Of a stretch of DNA of 64,000 nucleotides, positions 18,298-27,170 are shown one piece after another. Where the stretch lies: positions 575,600 to 639,599 of the forward strand of contig NZ_LN898230.1 of assembly GCF_001457835.1 (NCBI RefSeq), in the 5' to 3' direction. Positions within the stretch are counted from its first letter, which is position 1; every line of letters begins with the position of its first letter. This DNA comes from Fenollaria timonensis (GTDB lineage Bacteria; Bacillota; Clostridia; Tissierellales; Peptoniphilaceae). A program made the position numbers and the translations under genes. The notes beneath the pieces were generated by a model. That model searched no databases, was not told where the DNA came from, and worked only from the letters and a program-made list of their open reading frames with translations.

Positions 18298-19989
18298 GTA
18301 TTCACTGGCTAAATTGTCTATATATTTAATTACTATATCTTTAATATTTTCCTCGATAAATGGATTTTTAAGACCACTAAGCTCTATACTTTTTAAGAAA
18401 TCTTCTTTGCTGGCGTTCTCCATAAGCGTAGTCATCTTTTTTAAAGCATTTTCTCTGTCATCTGTAAAATTATTATAATAATCAAGGCCACTTAAAGCGC
18501 CTAAAGCGTAGTTAATTGATAGCATTGGCGTATTGAATAAGGTGTGGTAATTAAGCCACCACATGCCGACATCGAAAACATCTTGTTCTATTTTTAAAAA
18601 AGGAAAATACTCTGAGTGAAGCTTTCTAAAGATTTCATATCTTTCGTCTACATCAGTCTTTATATCTAGGTAGAGACTTTCTTCAAACTCATTTATCAAG
18701 CAGTAGAAGAGTATGTCATACAAAACTTTTATCTTATATGCAAGAGCATATTTTTTGTCATCTTTAGTAAATAGTTCATCGGCAAAGCTTAAGATAATGA
18801 AGGCAAAGGCAGTTGAGTATGCGCGAACTATATCGTCCTGCGGATTGGTATACTCAATAAGCTCGTTATAGGAACTCACGTAGTTAATCAAAGTGTAGCT
18901 AAGACAAGTGATAAAATTCGAAAAGTCTTTGTCGCTTCCTTTATAATTTGTAAAGATGTATGAGATATCATAGTTATGAAGGTATGAGGCGTAGGTCATA
19001 TTGACCTTATTAGCTCTCGGTTCTAAGTCTAGACTGTTCTCGTCAAAGATCTTATTAATTATTTTTGAAAGGTATGGATTGTATCTCTCTAAATTTTTTG
19101 CTATAGTCTTTAATAATAGGTAAGGATCCTTTAATGGTATTGGATTGTATTCTTTGAAGTAGACTCTTAGGTCGTAGGTATATAAAGCATCTATGCCAAG
19201 TTTATCCTTTTGTATATCAGCAATTATGTGAGCGTTAGAAGCAAGATACTTCTTTATCGCGTTTCTAAAACTAACAATATCATTGTGGTCGTAATCAATT
19301 CTGCATCTGTCTTTGTCAGAGAAGTCAAGGTAGCCATCAAAGCCAAGCCTCTTAGCTATTTTATGCCTAATAACAACAAGGTCTCTGTACTTTTCTTCGT
19401 AATATCCCTTACACTCTGTGTTATTGTTATTCATAGCAATAATTAGCTTTCTTCTTTTTTCTCTATCAGCTAAGGAAATGTATTTAGATAAGTTTTTATT
19501 AGTAATTTTCTCACCATCGCAATAGATGGCTCTCGAATCTCTATAGTCAATAATTTCTTTTAATATTTTGTTCTCGTTAATATTTAAGCCAATAACATCT
19601 TTAGAGTATAGGTTTTGCATTATCTTTAGCTTATCAAAGAAGTATTTGCCCCATCTTTTCTTAAGCCTATCCAAGTCATCATCATCTAATAAAGTCTGAG
19701 CAAATTTAATACAGGCCTTATTAAACTCATCCTCATTAGCTTCAAAATATTTAAACTCATCACTAAAAAACTTGTTTGTAGTATCCTGTGTATATCTTAT
19801 AAACACATACTCGTAGAAGCTATCGTAGCGCCTTTTGATTATGTCTACAGCTCTGATTATGCTGTTCTTCTCATCATAGCTTTTAGTTCTTGCTAGGCGA
19901 GTAGCGTAAAAATTAATAAGGTTTGCTTCGCTGATTATATCTATTCTTTTGTAATACTTTTCTATGTCTTCGAATTTCATTTTATTCAT
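18286..19989 (-). CDS. M3-family peptidase homologue without zinc site (pseudoenzyme)
   Basis: A full-length 567-residue open frame related to M3 oligoendopeptidases. YRDLVVIRHKIAKRLGFDGYLDF (201-223), KDKLGIDALYTYDL (261-274) and MTYASYLHNYDISYIFTNYKGSDKD (331-355) match the conserved blocks leading to the active site. Where active members have THEAGH, this protein reads TCLSYT (361-366): the two zinc histidines are Cys362 and Thr366, and the catalytic glutamate is Leu363. The downstream ligand region is RAYSTAFAF (389-397), so the third ligand, a glutamate, is also gone. The C-terminal segment around 482-494 lacks the His/Tyr substrate residues seen in PepF at 7202. No stop or frameshift interrupts it, so it looks maintained rather than decaying. 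It is likely a binding or regulatory protein, or a fast-diverging relic; the function is unknown. Confidence 0.8.
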   Translation of the reverse strand: MNKMKFEDIEKYYKRIDIISEANLINFYATRLARTKSYDEKNSIIRAVDIIKRRYDSFYEYVFIRYTQDTTNKFFSDEFKYFEANEDEFNKACIKFAQTLLDDDDLDRLKKRWGKYFFDKLKIMQNLYSKDVIGLNINENKILKEIIDYRDSRAIYCDGEKITNKNLSKYISLADREKRRKLIIAMNNNNTECKGYYEEKYRDLVVIRHKIAKRLGFDGYLDFSDKDRCRIDYDHNDIVSFRNAIKKYLASNAHIIADIQKDKLGIDALYTYDLRVYFKEYNPIPLKDPYLLLKTIAKNLERYNPYLSKIINKIFDENSLDLEPRANKVNMTYASYLHNYDISYIFTNYKGSDKDFSNFITCLSYTLINYVSSYNELIEYTNPQDDIVRAYSTAFAFIILSFADELFTKDDKKYALAYKIKVLYDILFYCLINEFEESLYLDIKTDVDERYEIFRKLHSEYFPFLKIEQDVFDVGMWWLNYHTLFNTPMLSINYALGALSGLDYYNNFTDDRENALKKMTTLMENASKEDFLKSIELSGLKNPFIEENIKDIVIKYIDNLASEYKKI

Positions 19990-20075
19990 CCTTTATATTT
20001 ATATAAATAATTATATATCATTATCAAAGCTTTTTCAATCAAATATGAATAATTAGAAAAATTTAAAAAAAGTAG

Positions 20076-20104
20076 TTGACAAGGCTTATCATATGTGATA
20101 GAAT
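20076..20104 (+). promoter_or_regulatory. Promoter for rpsD
   Basis: TTGACA (20076-20081), a 17-base spacer and TAGAAT (20099-20104) with an upstream TGn. The leader to rpsD is about 40 bases. Confidence 0.8.
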
Positions 20105-20153
20105 GTGAATGTTAAAAATATACCGCGGCAAATATATTTTTAGAGGTGTTTTA

Positions 20154-20747
20154 ATGTCAAGTTTAAACGGACCAAGAGTAAGAACGGTCAGAAGATTAGG
20201 CTTAAATGTCTATGGATTAGCGAAAGCTAATAAGGGTATGAAAAAAGGAGCTGCACGTTCAGATAAGAAATTATCTAACTACGGACTTCAATTACTAGAA
20301 AAACAAAGATTAAGAGCTTACTACGGAGTGCCAGAAGTTCAATTAAAGAAGGCGTTCTTAAAAGCTAAGAAATCTAAGGACCAAACAGGTCACGCTCTTA
20401 TCAAATTACTAGAAACAAGATTAGATGCATTTGTTCTTAGAGCAGGATTTGCTCAATCAATCAGACAAGCAAGACAAATGGTTGTTCACGGACACATCCT
20501 TGTTGATGGTAAGAGAGTAGATAAACCAGCTTATCAATTACAAGTTGGACAAAAGGTTAGCTTAAAAGAAAAATCAAGATCAAACGAAATGTTTAAGGAA
20601 AACTTCCAAACAGTTGTTGGAAACTCATATCCTTACATCGAAAAAGATATTGATAAATTTGAAGCTGTTCTAGCAAGATTACCAGAAAGAGAAGAAATTC
20701 CAATAGAAATCGAAGACGTTTACGTAGTAGAATATTATTCTCATTAA
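20154..20747 (+). CDS. rpsD: Ribosomal protein S4
   Basis: A 30S assembly-initiating protein. I start it at the ATG at 20154, behind AGAGGTG, because an upstream in-frame ATG at 20109 falls within a few bases of the predicted transcript start and adds residues unlike S4. The product of 197 residues opens SSLNGPRVRTVRRLG. The S4 RNA-binding domain lies at about residues 88-150 (LETRLDAFVLRAGFAQSIRQARQMVVHGHILVDGKRV). It lacks the N-terminal zinc-binding cysteines of some S4 proteins. It is monocistronic, with its own promoter and terminator, as in Bacillus. Confidence 0.97.
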   Translation: MSSLNGPRVRTVRRLGLNVYGLAKANKGMKKGAARSDKKLSNYGLQLLEKQRLRAYYGVPEVQLKKAFLKAKKSKDQTGHALIKLLETRLDAFVLRAGFAQSIRQARQMVVHGHILVDGKRVDKPAYQLQVGQKVSLKEKSRSNEMFKENFQTVVGNSYPYIEKDIDKFEAVLARLPEREEIPIEIEDVYVVEYYSH

Positions 20748-20753
20748 TAAATT

Positions 20754-20785
20754 AGCTCTCAGTACATATGTGCTGAGAGCTTTTT
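20754..20785 (+). terminator. Intrinsic terminator of rpsD
   Basis: A 9-bp stem AGCTCTCAG/CTGAGAGCT around a 10-base loop that contains ACATATGT, followed by TTTTT. Confidence 0.9.
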
Positions 20786-20830
20786 CATGTATATACTTAT
20801 TTTATTTTAATGGGATTTATCCGTCTTTTA

Positions 20831-21724
20831 TTAGTATGTGAAAACTTTATCGTTTTCTGTAATTATTGCTTCGTGAGTATTTTCACCCATATCTTGATTG
20901 TACTTCTTCATCAAGTAGTTATAAAGGTCTTTCTTTGAATTAAACTTAAGTAATTGATATGGCTCTTGGAAGCTTAATTTTTCTAAGAAGTAAACTTTGC
21001 CTTGATCTTCATACATGAGTCCAGTGTGACCAATGAACAAAATGTTGCCGTCAATTTCATCGTTTGAGTTTAAGTAGACAGAAACTACTTTTACATCGTC
21101 ATTTTTAAATTTAATACCTCTTTCATTAAACCCCTCAATGATTAAATCTTCATATTTTGCTTTTTCGTCATTAACGTTTATTGGAGCATAATAAGTAATG
21201 AATTTCTTTAATTCATCTTCATTAAGCAAGTTCTTGTCGCTTATTGCTTTTTTATCAAAATCCAAAACAGAAGATTTATCTTCAATTTCTTTAGCGACAT
21301 CTAAGCTATTTTTAATAAGTGAAAATGTAGTTATTCTGCAGTTAACGTCTAAGGAATCAGGATTCTTCTCAGCAAATTTATCCATGCTATTATAATAAGC
21401 CACTTCATCATTATACTTAGTGAAGTCACTAGCTAGTTCATTTGCATCCGCACTTTTATTGTACTCATCAAGATTCTTAATGAATGCACTTACGTCTCCA
21501 TCGTCAAGGCCCTTATCGCTAAGAGTCTTTTTTAATTCGTCCTTAGTCTCATCCTTTGTAAGATTAGTGTACATTATAGTGTTATCGTCCTTGTCACTTG
21601 GAGTTTGTGCGTCACTATCAACTGGCCCATCTGTCACATTGTTTGCATCATTAGTCTTAGGCGAGCAAGAGATAAGTAAGGCCGCCATTGACAATGCTAA
21701 TAGAATTTTAAATATATTTTTCAT
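20831..21724 (-). CDS. Putative lipoprotein of unknown function
   Basis: The 297-residue product starts with a lipoprotein signal peptide: basic MKNIFK, a hydrophobic core and lipobox LISC with Cys20 as the lipidated residue. Acidic, low-complexity sequence (about residues 21-50, rich in D, N, T and P) forms a tether. The rest is hydrophilic and mostly helical, ending with TENDKVFTY. I recognise no catalytic motif. It is probably displayed on the outer face of the membrane. It is a single gene with its own promoter, divergent from the M18 aminopeptidase. Confidence 0.8.
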   Translation of the reverse strand: MKNIFKILLALSMAALLISCSPKTNDANNVTDGPVDSDAQTPSDKDDNTIMYTNLTKDETKDELKKTLSDKGLDDGDVSAFIKNLDEYNKSADANELASDFTKYNDEVAYYNSMDKFAEKNPDSLDVNCRITTFSLIKNSLDVAKEIEDKSSVLDFDKKAISDKNLLNEDELKKFITYYAPINVNDEKAKYEDLIIEGFNERGIKFKNDDVKVVSVYLNSNDEIDGNILFIGHTGLMYEDQGKVYFLEKLSFQEPYQLLKFNSKKDLYNYLMKKYNQDMGENTHEAIITENDKVFTY

Positions 21725-21742
21725 ATAACCACCTCAAGTAAA

Positions 21743-21771
21743 ATTATAATTTACTGGGGAGCGCCTGTCAA
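21743..21771 (-). promoter_or_regulatory. Promoter for the lipoprotein gene
   Basis: On the minus strand, TTGACA (plus-strand 21766-21771) and TATAAT (21743-21748) with a 17-base spacer: a full-consensus promoter. Confidence 0.85.
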
Positions 21772-21842
21772 TTAGGTAAAGCTTACAAAATAGTAACAAT
21801 TTCACCATAATTATATTGATGGAGATGTATAAACTCTTTATC

Positions 21843-21871
21843 TTGACATAAAATAAAGCATCGTTTATAAT
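21843..21871 (+). promoter_or_regulatory. Promoter for the M18 aminopeptidase operon
   Basis: TTGACA (21843-21848), a 17-base spacer and TATAAT (21866-21871): a full-consensus promoter, divergent from the lipoprotein promoter about 70 bases away. Confidence 0.85.
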
Positions 21872-21898
21872 TGAAGTATATAAAAAGGAGGAATCGAT

Positions 21899-23188
21899 AT
21901 GAATTCAAAAGATTTAGCAATGGATTTAATTAATTTTATTGACGCAAGTCCATGTGCTTTTTTTGCTGTTAAGGCAATTGAAGAAGAACTTAATAAGAAT
22001 GACTATAAAGAACTTAAAGAAGAGGACAAGTGGGACTTAAGCTTAGGCGGAAAGTACTTTGTAAAGAAGAACGACTCAGCCATCTTAGCTTTTGACATTC
22101 CAAAGACTAAGGAAGATCTTGCTTTTAAGATCATCGCATCTCACTCAGACAGCCCGTGCTTTAGAATAAAGCCAGCAGCTGATATATATCAAAACGGCTA
22201 TCACAAGCTTAATACTGAGGTTTATGGCGGTGCCATCTTGCACACATGGTTTGACAGAGCTCTATCAATAGCTGGTAGAGTATATACAAAGAACGAAAAA
22301 GAGGCACTTCACCCTCAAATGCACCTTGTAAATATTGACAAGGACTTAATGAGCATAGTAAGTCTATGTATACATCAACACAGAGAAGTAAATAAGGGTT
22401 TTGAAATAAATGCACAAAAGGATACACTTCCAATACTTGAACTGATTAATGATACTATGGAAAAACTTAAATTGGAAGATATTTTAGCAAAAGAACTAAA
22501 AGTAGCTAGAGAAGATATCCTTGATTTTGATTTATTCTTATACGATAGAGAAGGTGGTAAGATACTTGGCTTAAATGACGAGTTTATGCAAATAGGTAGA
22601 CTTGACAATTTAGCTATGGCTCATCTTTCATACAAGGCTTTATTAGCTAACGATGCTTCAGATGCCATCAATCTAATCTATGTTTCAGATAACGAAGAAG
22701 TTGGTTCTATGACTAAGCAAGGCGCAAACAGTCCATTCTTAAAGAATGTTATGAGAAGAGTAGTTTTAGCACTTGGCTTAGATGATGAAGAATTTTATAG
22801 AGCAAAGGCAAAATCATTTATGATATCATCTGACCTTGCTCACGCTTATCACCCTAACTATCCTGAAAAGTGTGATATAACTAATATGCCTAAGATGGGC
22901 GAGGGCGTTTGCATCAAGTATGCTGCAAATCAAAGCTACACATCAGATGCAGAGTCAGCTTCTGTATTTAAGCAATTTGCAGAAAAAGCTGGAGCAAAGG
23001 TACAAGCTTTCTTAAACAGATCAGACGTTCGTGGCGGCTCAACTATTGGCCCAATAAGCTCAACACAATTAGATATAAAATCAGTGGACATTGGTAACCC
23101 AATACTTGCTATGCACTCAGTTAGAGAGTTTGGCAGCGTTGAAGATCATTATAATTTGTATAAGATATTTACAGAGTTTTTTAAATAA
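21899..23188 (+). CDS. M18 family aminopeptidase
   Basis: A two-metal aminopeptidase that removes N-terminal (often acidic) residues. The 429-residue length fits the family. Metal-site segments visible are ASHSDSPCFRIKP (residues about 80-92), RLDNLAMAH near residue 238, SDNEEVGSM near residue 262 and SDLAHAYHPNYPEKCD near residue 316, plus the C-terminal AMHSVRE. A strong AAAGGAGG precedes it. Its stop overlaps the flippase-like gene by one base, so the two plus the TIM-barrel gene form one transcript ending at 24915. Confidence 0.93.
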   Translation: MNSKDLAMDLINFIDASPCAFFAVKAIEEELNKNDYKELKEEDKWDLSLGGKYFVKKNDSAILAFDIPKTKEDLAFKIIASHSDSPCFRIKPAADIYQNGYHKLNTEVYGGAILHTWFDRALSIAGRVYTKNEKEALHPQMHLVNIDKDLMSIVSLCIHQHREVNKGFEINAQKDTLPILELINDTMEKLKLEDILAKELKVAREDILDFDLFLYDREGGKILGLNDEFMQIGRLDNLAMAHLSYKALLANDASDAINLIYVSDNEEVGSMTKQGANSPFLKNVMRRVVLALGLDDEEFYRAKAKSFMISSDLAHAYHPNYPEKCDITNMPKMGEGVCIKYAANQSYTSDAESASVFKQFAEKAGAKVQAFLNRSDVRGGSTIGPISSTQLDIKSVDIGNPILAMHSVREFGSVEDHYNLYKIFTEFFK

Positions 23189-24213
23189 TGAAAAATAAAA
23201 AAACGAAAATTTTTTCCTTAGTTGTTATAGCAATATCCATTGTTGCTGTAATTTTAAGCGCTTATTTTATAGACGGACCTGAAAAAATACTTCAAACAGT
23301 TCGCCAAGCAAAGGCGCCTTACTTAGTACTAGCTGCCTTTTTAATGTTTTTATTCTGGTTCTTTGGATCTTTATCATTAAATTCTTTGTTAAAGGTTCTT
23401 GGAGCTGGATTAAGACCAGTTGATTCATTTAAAGTAACTATGACTGGAGCATTTTTTAATGCCATAACGCCGTCATCAACTGGTGGACAGCCAATGCAAG
23501 TTTTAAGGATGAAAGATTATGGCTTGGCTCCGGGATTATCATCTTCAGTTATAATACTACTGATTATTATCAATAATTTGGTTACACTAATACTAGCGAT
23601 ATTCTCAATGATATTTTCATATAAGAATTTAGGAGAAAAATTATTTAGCTCAGTATTGATGCTAGCAGGTGTATTTTTAAGCCTTATAGTGACTTTTGCA
23701 ATTACATCTGTAATTATATTTCCAAATAAGAGCAAGAAATTCATGGTAAAAGTAGTAAGGTTTTTTAACAAGAAGAATCCTGATGAAAAAATTAAAAAAT
23801 TTGAAAAGCAAATAGATTCTTTTTATGACTCTTTTAGAGTTTTCAAGTGCGAAGGCTTATACAAATTGCTTCCGTGTGCTTTTTTTGTAGCGCTACAAAA
23901 CATATCACTATGGACAGTTCCTCACGTTGTTTTCTCAGCTTTTGGAGCTGTAACTACTAATGCGGTACTAAGTGTATGTGCTGCTTGTTTAGTAGCTCTT
24001 ATATCTGGCTTTGTACCACTACCTGGGGCTGCCCTTGGAGCAGAGGGAGCCTTTGTAAGCATTTTTAAACCTTTATATACTAATATCTCATCAGTTGGGA
24101 TAGTAGTAATCTTATGGAGGCTATTTACTTTTTATATGCCAATTATAGTTGGGGCATTTTTCTGTATTAATTTTAAAAAAGAAGTAGAAAAAGAGGTAGA
24201 AAAAAATGAATAA
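23188..24213 (+). CDS. Flippase-like integral membrane protein (YbhN / LPG synthase TM family)
   Basis: A 341-residue protein with roughly eight hydrophobic spans. It matches the membrane half of lysylphosphatidylglycerol synthase and YbhN-like proteins, with the family segments FNAITPSSTGGQPMQ (about residues 90-104) and SGFVPLPGAALGAEGAFVSIF (about 273-293). The catalytic cytoplasmic domain of MprF is absent, so it probably moves a lipid or related molecule across the membrane rather than aminoacylating one. The ATG overlaps the preceding stop (TAATG). The C-terminus is a charged KKEVEKEVEKNE tail that overlaps the next start. Confidence 0.85.
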   Translation: MKNKKTKIFSLVVIAISIVAVILSAYFIDGPEKILQTVRQAKAPYLVLAAFLMFLFWFFGSLSLNSLLKVLGAGLRPVDSFKVTMTGAFFNAITPSSTGGQPMQVLRMKDYGLAPGLSSSVIILLIIINNLVTLILAIFSMIFSYKNLGEKLFSSVLMLAGVFLSLIVTFAITSVIIFPNKSKKFMVKVVRFFNKKNPDEKIKKFEKQIDSFYDSFRVFKCEGLYKLLPCAFFVALQNISLWTVPHVVFSAFGAVTTNAVLSVCAACLVALISGFVPLPGAALGAEGAFVSIFKPLYTNISSVGIVVILWRLFTFYMPIIVGAFFCINFKKEVEKEVEKNE

Positions 24214-24883
24214 TGATGAAAAAAAGTATGTGCCAAGCGTTGAAACAATCCTTAGAAGACACGTACAAAAGGTGCCAGAAGCTGTTTATAGATGCTCGGG
24301 CATAAATATAAAGGGTAAAAGAATAAAATCATTAGTTTTCTCAACAGACGTTGCCATCATTAGAAATACCAATGCAGATGGGGTTATAGCTGTTTATCCA
24401 TTCACACCAGAGCTATCTATAACTAAGGCGATACTTGATGTATCACCAGGACCTGTTTTTGTTGGCGTTGGTGGTGGCTTAACTACTGGGCAAAGAAGTA
24501 TACAGATAGCTTTTCAAGCAGAATTATATGGAGCCTTTGGTGTAGTGGTTAACGCTCCAATGAAGAACGAAGTAATTAAAGAGATGTCTGACTATATTGA
24601 CATACCTGTCATAGCGTCCATTGCATCATACAACGACGATATTGAAGGCAAGATCAATGCTGGAGCAAGGATACTTAACATAGCTGGTGGCAAAGACACA
24701 GCAAATTTAATTAGACACGTAAGAAAGATTGTTGGAGATAAGTTTCCTATCATAGCTACAGGCGGCCATAGTGATGAACATATACTTGAGACAATAAACG
24801 CAGGAGCAAACTGTCTTTCATACACACCAAGAACATCACCAGAGATACTCGAAGACATTATGATTGCTTATAGAGACAAATAA
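24206..24883 (+). CDS. TIM-barrel protein of unknown function
   Basis: A 225-residue protein with alternating strands and helices ending in phosphate-loop-like motifs: FVGVGGGLTTG (about 85-95), RILNIAGGKDT and IIATGGHSDEHILETINAGANCLSYTP. This resembles small (beta/alpha)8 proteins often labelled only as hydrolase in clostridial genomes. No substrate can be assigned from sequence. The ATG lies 8 bases inside the flippase-like gene, so translation is probably coupled. Confidence 0.75.
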   Translation: MNNDEKKYVPSVETILRRHVQKVPEAVYRCSGINIKGKRIKSLVFSTDVAIIRNTNADGVIAVYPFTPELSITKAILDVSPGPVFVGVGGGLTTGQRSIQIAFQAELYGAFGVVVNAPMKNEVIKEMSDYIDIPVIASIASYNDDIEGKINAGARILNIAGGKDTANLIRHVRKIVGDKFPIIATGGHSDEHILETINAGANCLSYTPRTSPEILEDIMIAYRDK

Positions 24884-24890
24884 AGTAATT

Positions 24891-24915
24891 CACCTCTAGC
24901 TTTAGAGGTGTTTTT
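24891..24915 (+). terminator. Intrinsic terminator after the TIM-barrel gene
   Basis: A perfect 8-bp stem CACCTCTA/TAGAGGTG with loop GCTT, followed by TTTTT. Confidence 0.9.
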
Positions 24916-24971
24916 CATGTGCCAATGATTTTATTAAATCGATTAAGACTGTTATATTGACTAGACTTATA

Positions 24972-25000
24972 TTGAAAAAAATTATTGTTTATGATATAAT
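24972..25000 (+). promoter_or_regulatory. Promoter for the cvfB operon
   Basis: TTGAAA (24972-24977), a 17-base spacer and TGATATAAT, an extended perfect -10 (24995-25000). Confidence 0.8.
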
Positions 25001-25029
25001 TATCATGAAATTTTATGTAGAGGTATTAA

Positions 25030-25860
25030 ATGAACAATTTAGGTAAAACAATAGAAGCAAAAGTAATTAATCACAAAGGTGATGAATATACTCTTGAAGA
25101 CTTTGATAAAAACACTTATCATATTAAGTCTAATGAAAGGAATTACGACGTAGGAGATACTGTTAAAATTTTCAACTATCCAGTTGATAATGAGATTGTA
25201 TCTACTTTTCGCATGCCATTTATAGAAGTGGGCGAGATTAGAGAGCTAAAGGTAGTCAGCAAGACAAGGATAGGCTACTTCTTAAACATGGGCCTCGATA
25301 AGGACGTCTTGCTACCATTTTCAGAGACAATTAGAGAGCCAAAACTTAATTCCATGGTTCTAGTCAAATTGTATATAGATAAGTCTGGTAGACTTGCGAC
25401 AACTATGAAGATAAGAAAGACTTTAGAGAGATCTAGTGGTATTCACAAAGGTGACATTGTAGATGGTGTTATTTATAATATTTCAAGAGAATTTGGCTTG
25501 TTTGTTGCAGTTGACGACAAATATGAAGCCATGGTTCAAAAGAAGGATGTCTTTGAAGACTACGATCTAGGAGAGAGAATGAAGTTTAGGGTACAAGCTG
25601 TTCGCGACGACGGAAGGCTTATACTAAGTACTAAGCTTGAAAAGTCGGCTTATGACGAGCACAAGAGTGATTCACTAAAGGTTTATGAAATACTACTAAA
25701 GAATAAAGGAAAGATGAATTACGCAGATAAGAGCGATCCTGACGAGATTAGGAAGGTCTTTAACATGAGTAAGTCATCATTTAAAAGGGCAATCGCCATT
25801 TTGTACAGACAAAGAAAAATAATTATTAATGACGATTCCATCGAAATTAAGGAGGATTAA
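25030..25860 (+). CDS. S1 RNA-binding domain protein, CvfB/YitL type
   Basis: The 276-residue architecture matches CvfB: tandem S1-like OB folds (GEIRELKVVSKTRIGYFLNMGL at about 73-94, GDIVDGVIYNISREFGLFVAVD at about 141-162) and a C-terminal winged helix (KNKGKMNYADKSDPDEIRKVFNMSKSSFKRAIAILYRQRKI). Homologues bind RNA and affect virulence gene expression in Staphylococcus; the role here is inferred. It starts an apparent transcript running into a small unknown gene and an ABC exporter. Confidence 0.85.
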   Translation: MNNLGKTIEAKVINHKGDEYTLEDFDKNTYHIKSNERNYDVGDTVKIFNYPVDNEIVSTFRMPFIEVGEIRELKVVSKTRIGYFLNMGLDKDVLLPFSETIREPKLNSMVLVKLYIDKSGRLATTMKIRKTLERSSGIHKGDIVDGVIYNISREFGLFVAVDDKYEAMVQKKDVFEDYDLGERMKFRVQAVRDDGRLILSTKLEKSAYDEHKSDSLKVYEILLKNKGKMNYADKSDPDEIRKVFNMSKSSFKRAIAILYRQRKIIINDDSIEIKED

Positions 25861-25861
25861 T

Positions 25862-26356
25862 ATGTCAGTAAAAATTAACACAGAAGTAATTGAGATGATG
25901 CTTTTCTTTTGGCAAAGCATTTCAGAGAGAGAAAAGGTTTCAGAAGACTACATTAGAAGCGTAGCAGAAAGAGATGAAATGAAATACACATTCTGCGAAG
26001 GTTTCAATGAAGAATCAGTTAGAAAAGTATTATCAGCTATATCAAATAATGAACTTTTAAGCGACGCTTCAAAAGAAGAAAAGAAATTCTGGAACAATAA
26101 TATGTGGATGACAGAAGACTTAGGCGTTGTTAACATGATGGTTGAGCCAATCAAAAAGCTTAACCTAGACGGAATTGACGCAGATAAGACACTTATCTTT
26201 GTTCCAGGACATTTAGAAGAAAAATATATTGACGGAGACACTATAGTAGTGAACTTCTTCAAAATAAGCGTAGATATTTTCGGAGGAACAGGAGCAGTTA
26301 CAGTTAACGGTAAGGATTTTAAAGACTATATCGTAGACTTAGTTAAAGCTAATTAA
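25862..26356 (+). CDS. Small cytoplasmic protein of unknown function
   Basis: 164 residues from the ATG at 25862, behind AAGGAGG; an earlier in-frame ATG at 25829 would lie inside cvfB without its own site. It has no signal peptide or membrane segment. The N-terminal half looks helical and acidic (INTEVIEMMLFFWQSISEREKVSEDYI); the C-terminal half has short beta-like stretches (KTLIFVPGHLEE, DTIVVNFFKISVDIFGG). I do not recognise the family. Codon use is like its neighbours, and it begins one base after cvfB ends. Confidence 0.75.
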   Translation: MSVKINTEVIEMMLFFWQSISEREKVSEDYIRSVAERDEMKYTFCEGFNEESVRKVLSAISNNELLSDASKEEKKFWNNNMWMTEDLGVVNMMVEPIKKLNLDGIDADKTLIFVPGHLEEKYIDGDTIVVNFFKISVDIFGGTGAVTVNGKDFKDYIVDLVKAN

Positions 26357-26378
26357 TCTATTAAATACAGGAGGAAAT

Positions 26379-27170
26379 ATGGAAATATTAAAAGTAGAGC
26401 ACTTATCTAACGCTTTTGACGGGAAAGAAATCTTAAAAGATGTAAACTTTTCTGTCAATTCTGGCGAAATCATTGGCTACATTGGACCTAATGGAGCTGG
26501 TAAATCAACAACTATAAAAATAATTATGGGTCTAAATAGAGATTACTACGGAGATGTTTCTGTATTTGGAAAGAATATTAAAGACTCCCTTGATTATAAG
26601 AAGAGGATAGGCTACGTGCCAGAAGCAAGTGAAGTTTATGAGAATTTAACTGCAAGAGAAAATATAGAGCTAAATGCAGCTCTATATGAAATTGATCTAG
26701 AAAGTGCTGTTAAAAGAGCTAAGACTATGCTTGAAGTGCTTGATATGAAAGATGCGATGGATTCACAAATATCATCATTTTCAAAAGGTATGAGGCAAAA
26801 GTACCTATTTGTCTTGTCACTATTACACGACCCAGACATAGTCTTTCTGGATGAGCCACTAAGCGGTATAGACGCAAACTCTGTACTCGTTATAAAAGAA
26901 ATTCTTGCTACACTTAAGAATAAGGGCAAGACTATATTTTACTCATCACATATCTTAGAGGTAGTTGAAAAGTTATCTGACAAGATTATACTTTTACAAA
27001 ATGGCAAAGTTATCTTAAACGATAGCATTGACAATATCAAAAAATCACTAAATAACAGCGAGGACAATGAAGAATCACTTGAAAATATATTTAATGAAGT
27101 AACTGGTTTTACTAATCATAAAGAATTAGCGGAAGAATTTGTTGCGGCTATGGGTGAGAGCGATGTTTAA
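26379..27170 (+). CDS. ABC exporter ATP-binding subunit
   Basis: A 263-residue ABC ATPase of the drug/lantibiotic/ABC-2 exporter class. Walker A is GPNGAGKST (about residues 36-44), the signature is FSKGMRQ (about 134-140, with K replacing the second S/G-region residue), Walker B is DIVFLDEPLSGID and the switch histidine is in SSHILEV. It overlaps the following membrane subunit by 8 bases, so the two form one transporter. The substrate is unknown. Confidence 0.93.
   Translation: MEILKVEHLSNAFDGKEILKDVNFSVNSGEIIGYIGPNGAGKSTTIKIIMGLNRDYYGDVSVFGKNIKDSLDYKKRIGYVPEASEVYENLTARENIELNAALYEIDLESAVKRAKTMLEVLDMKDAMDSQISSFSKGMRQKYLFVLSLLHDPDIVFLDEPLSGIDANSVLVIKEILATLKNKGKTIFYSSHILEVVEKLSDKIILLQNGKVILNDSIDNIKKSLNNSEDNEESLENIFNEVTGFTNHKELAEEFVAAMGESDV

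Noticed and set aside
18286-19989. M3-like gene as a normal active oligoendopeptidase
   Set aside because: The aligned position of HExxH contains C-L-S-Y-T, and no other HExxH is present in the translation.
20109-20153. Upstream ATG for rpsD
   Set aside because: It falls at the predicted transcript start and lacks a binding site; 20154 has AGAGGTG and the standard S4 start.
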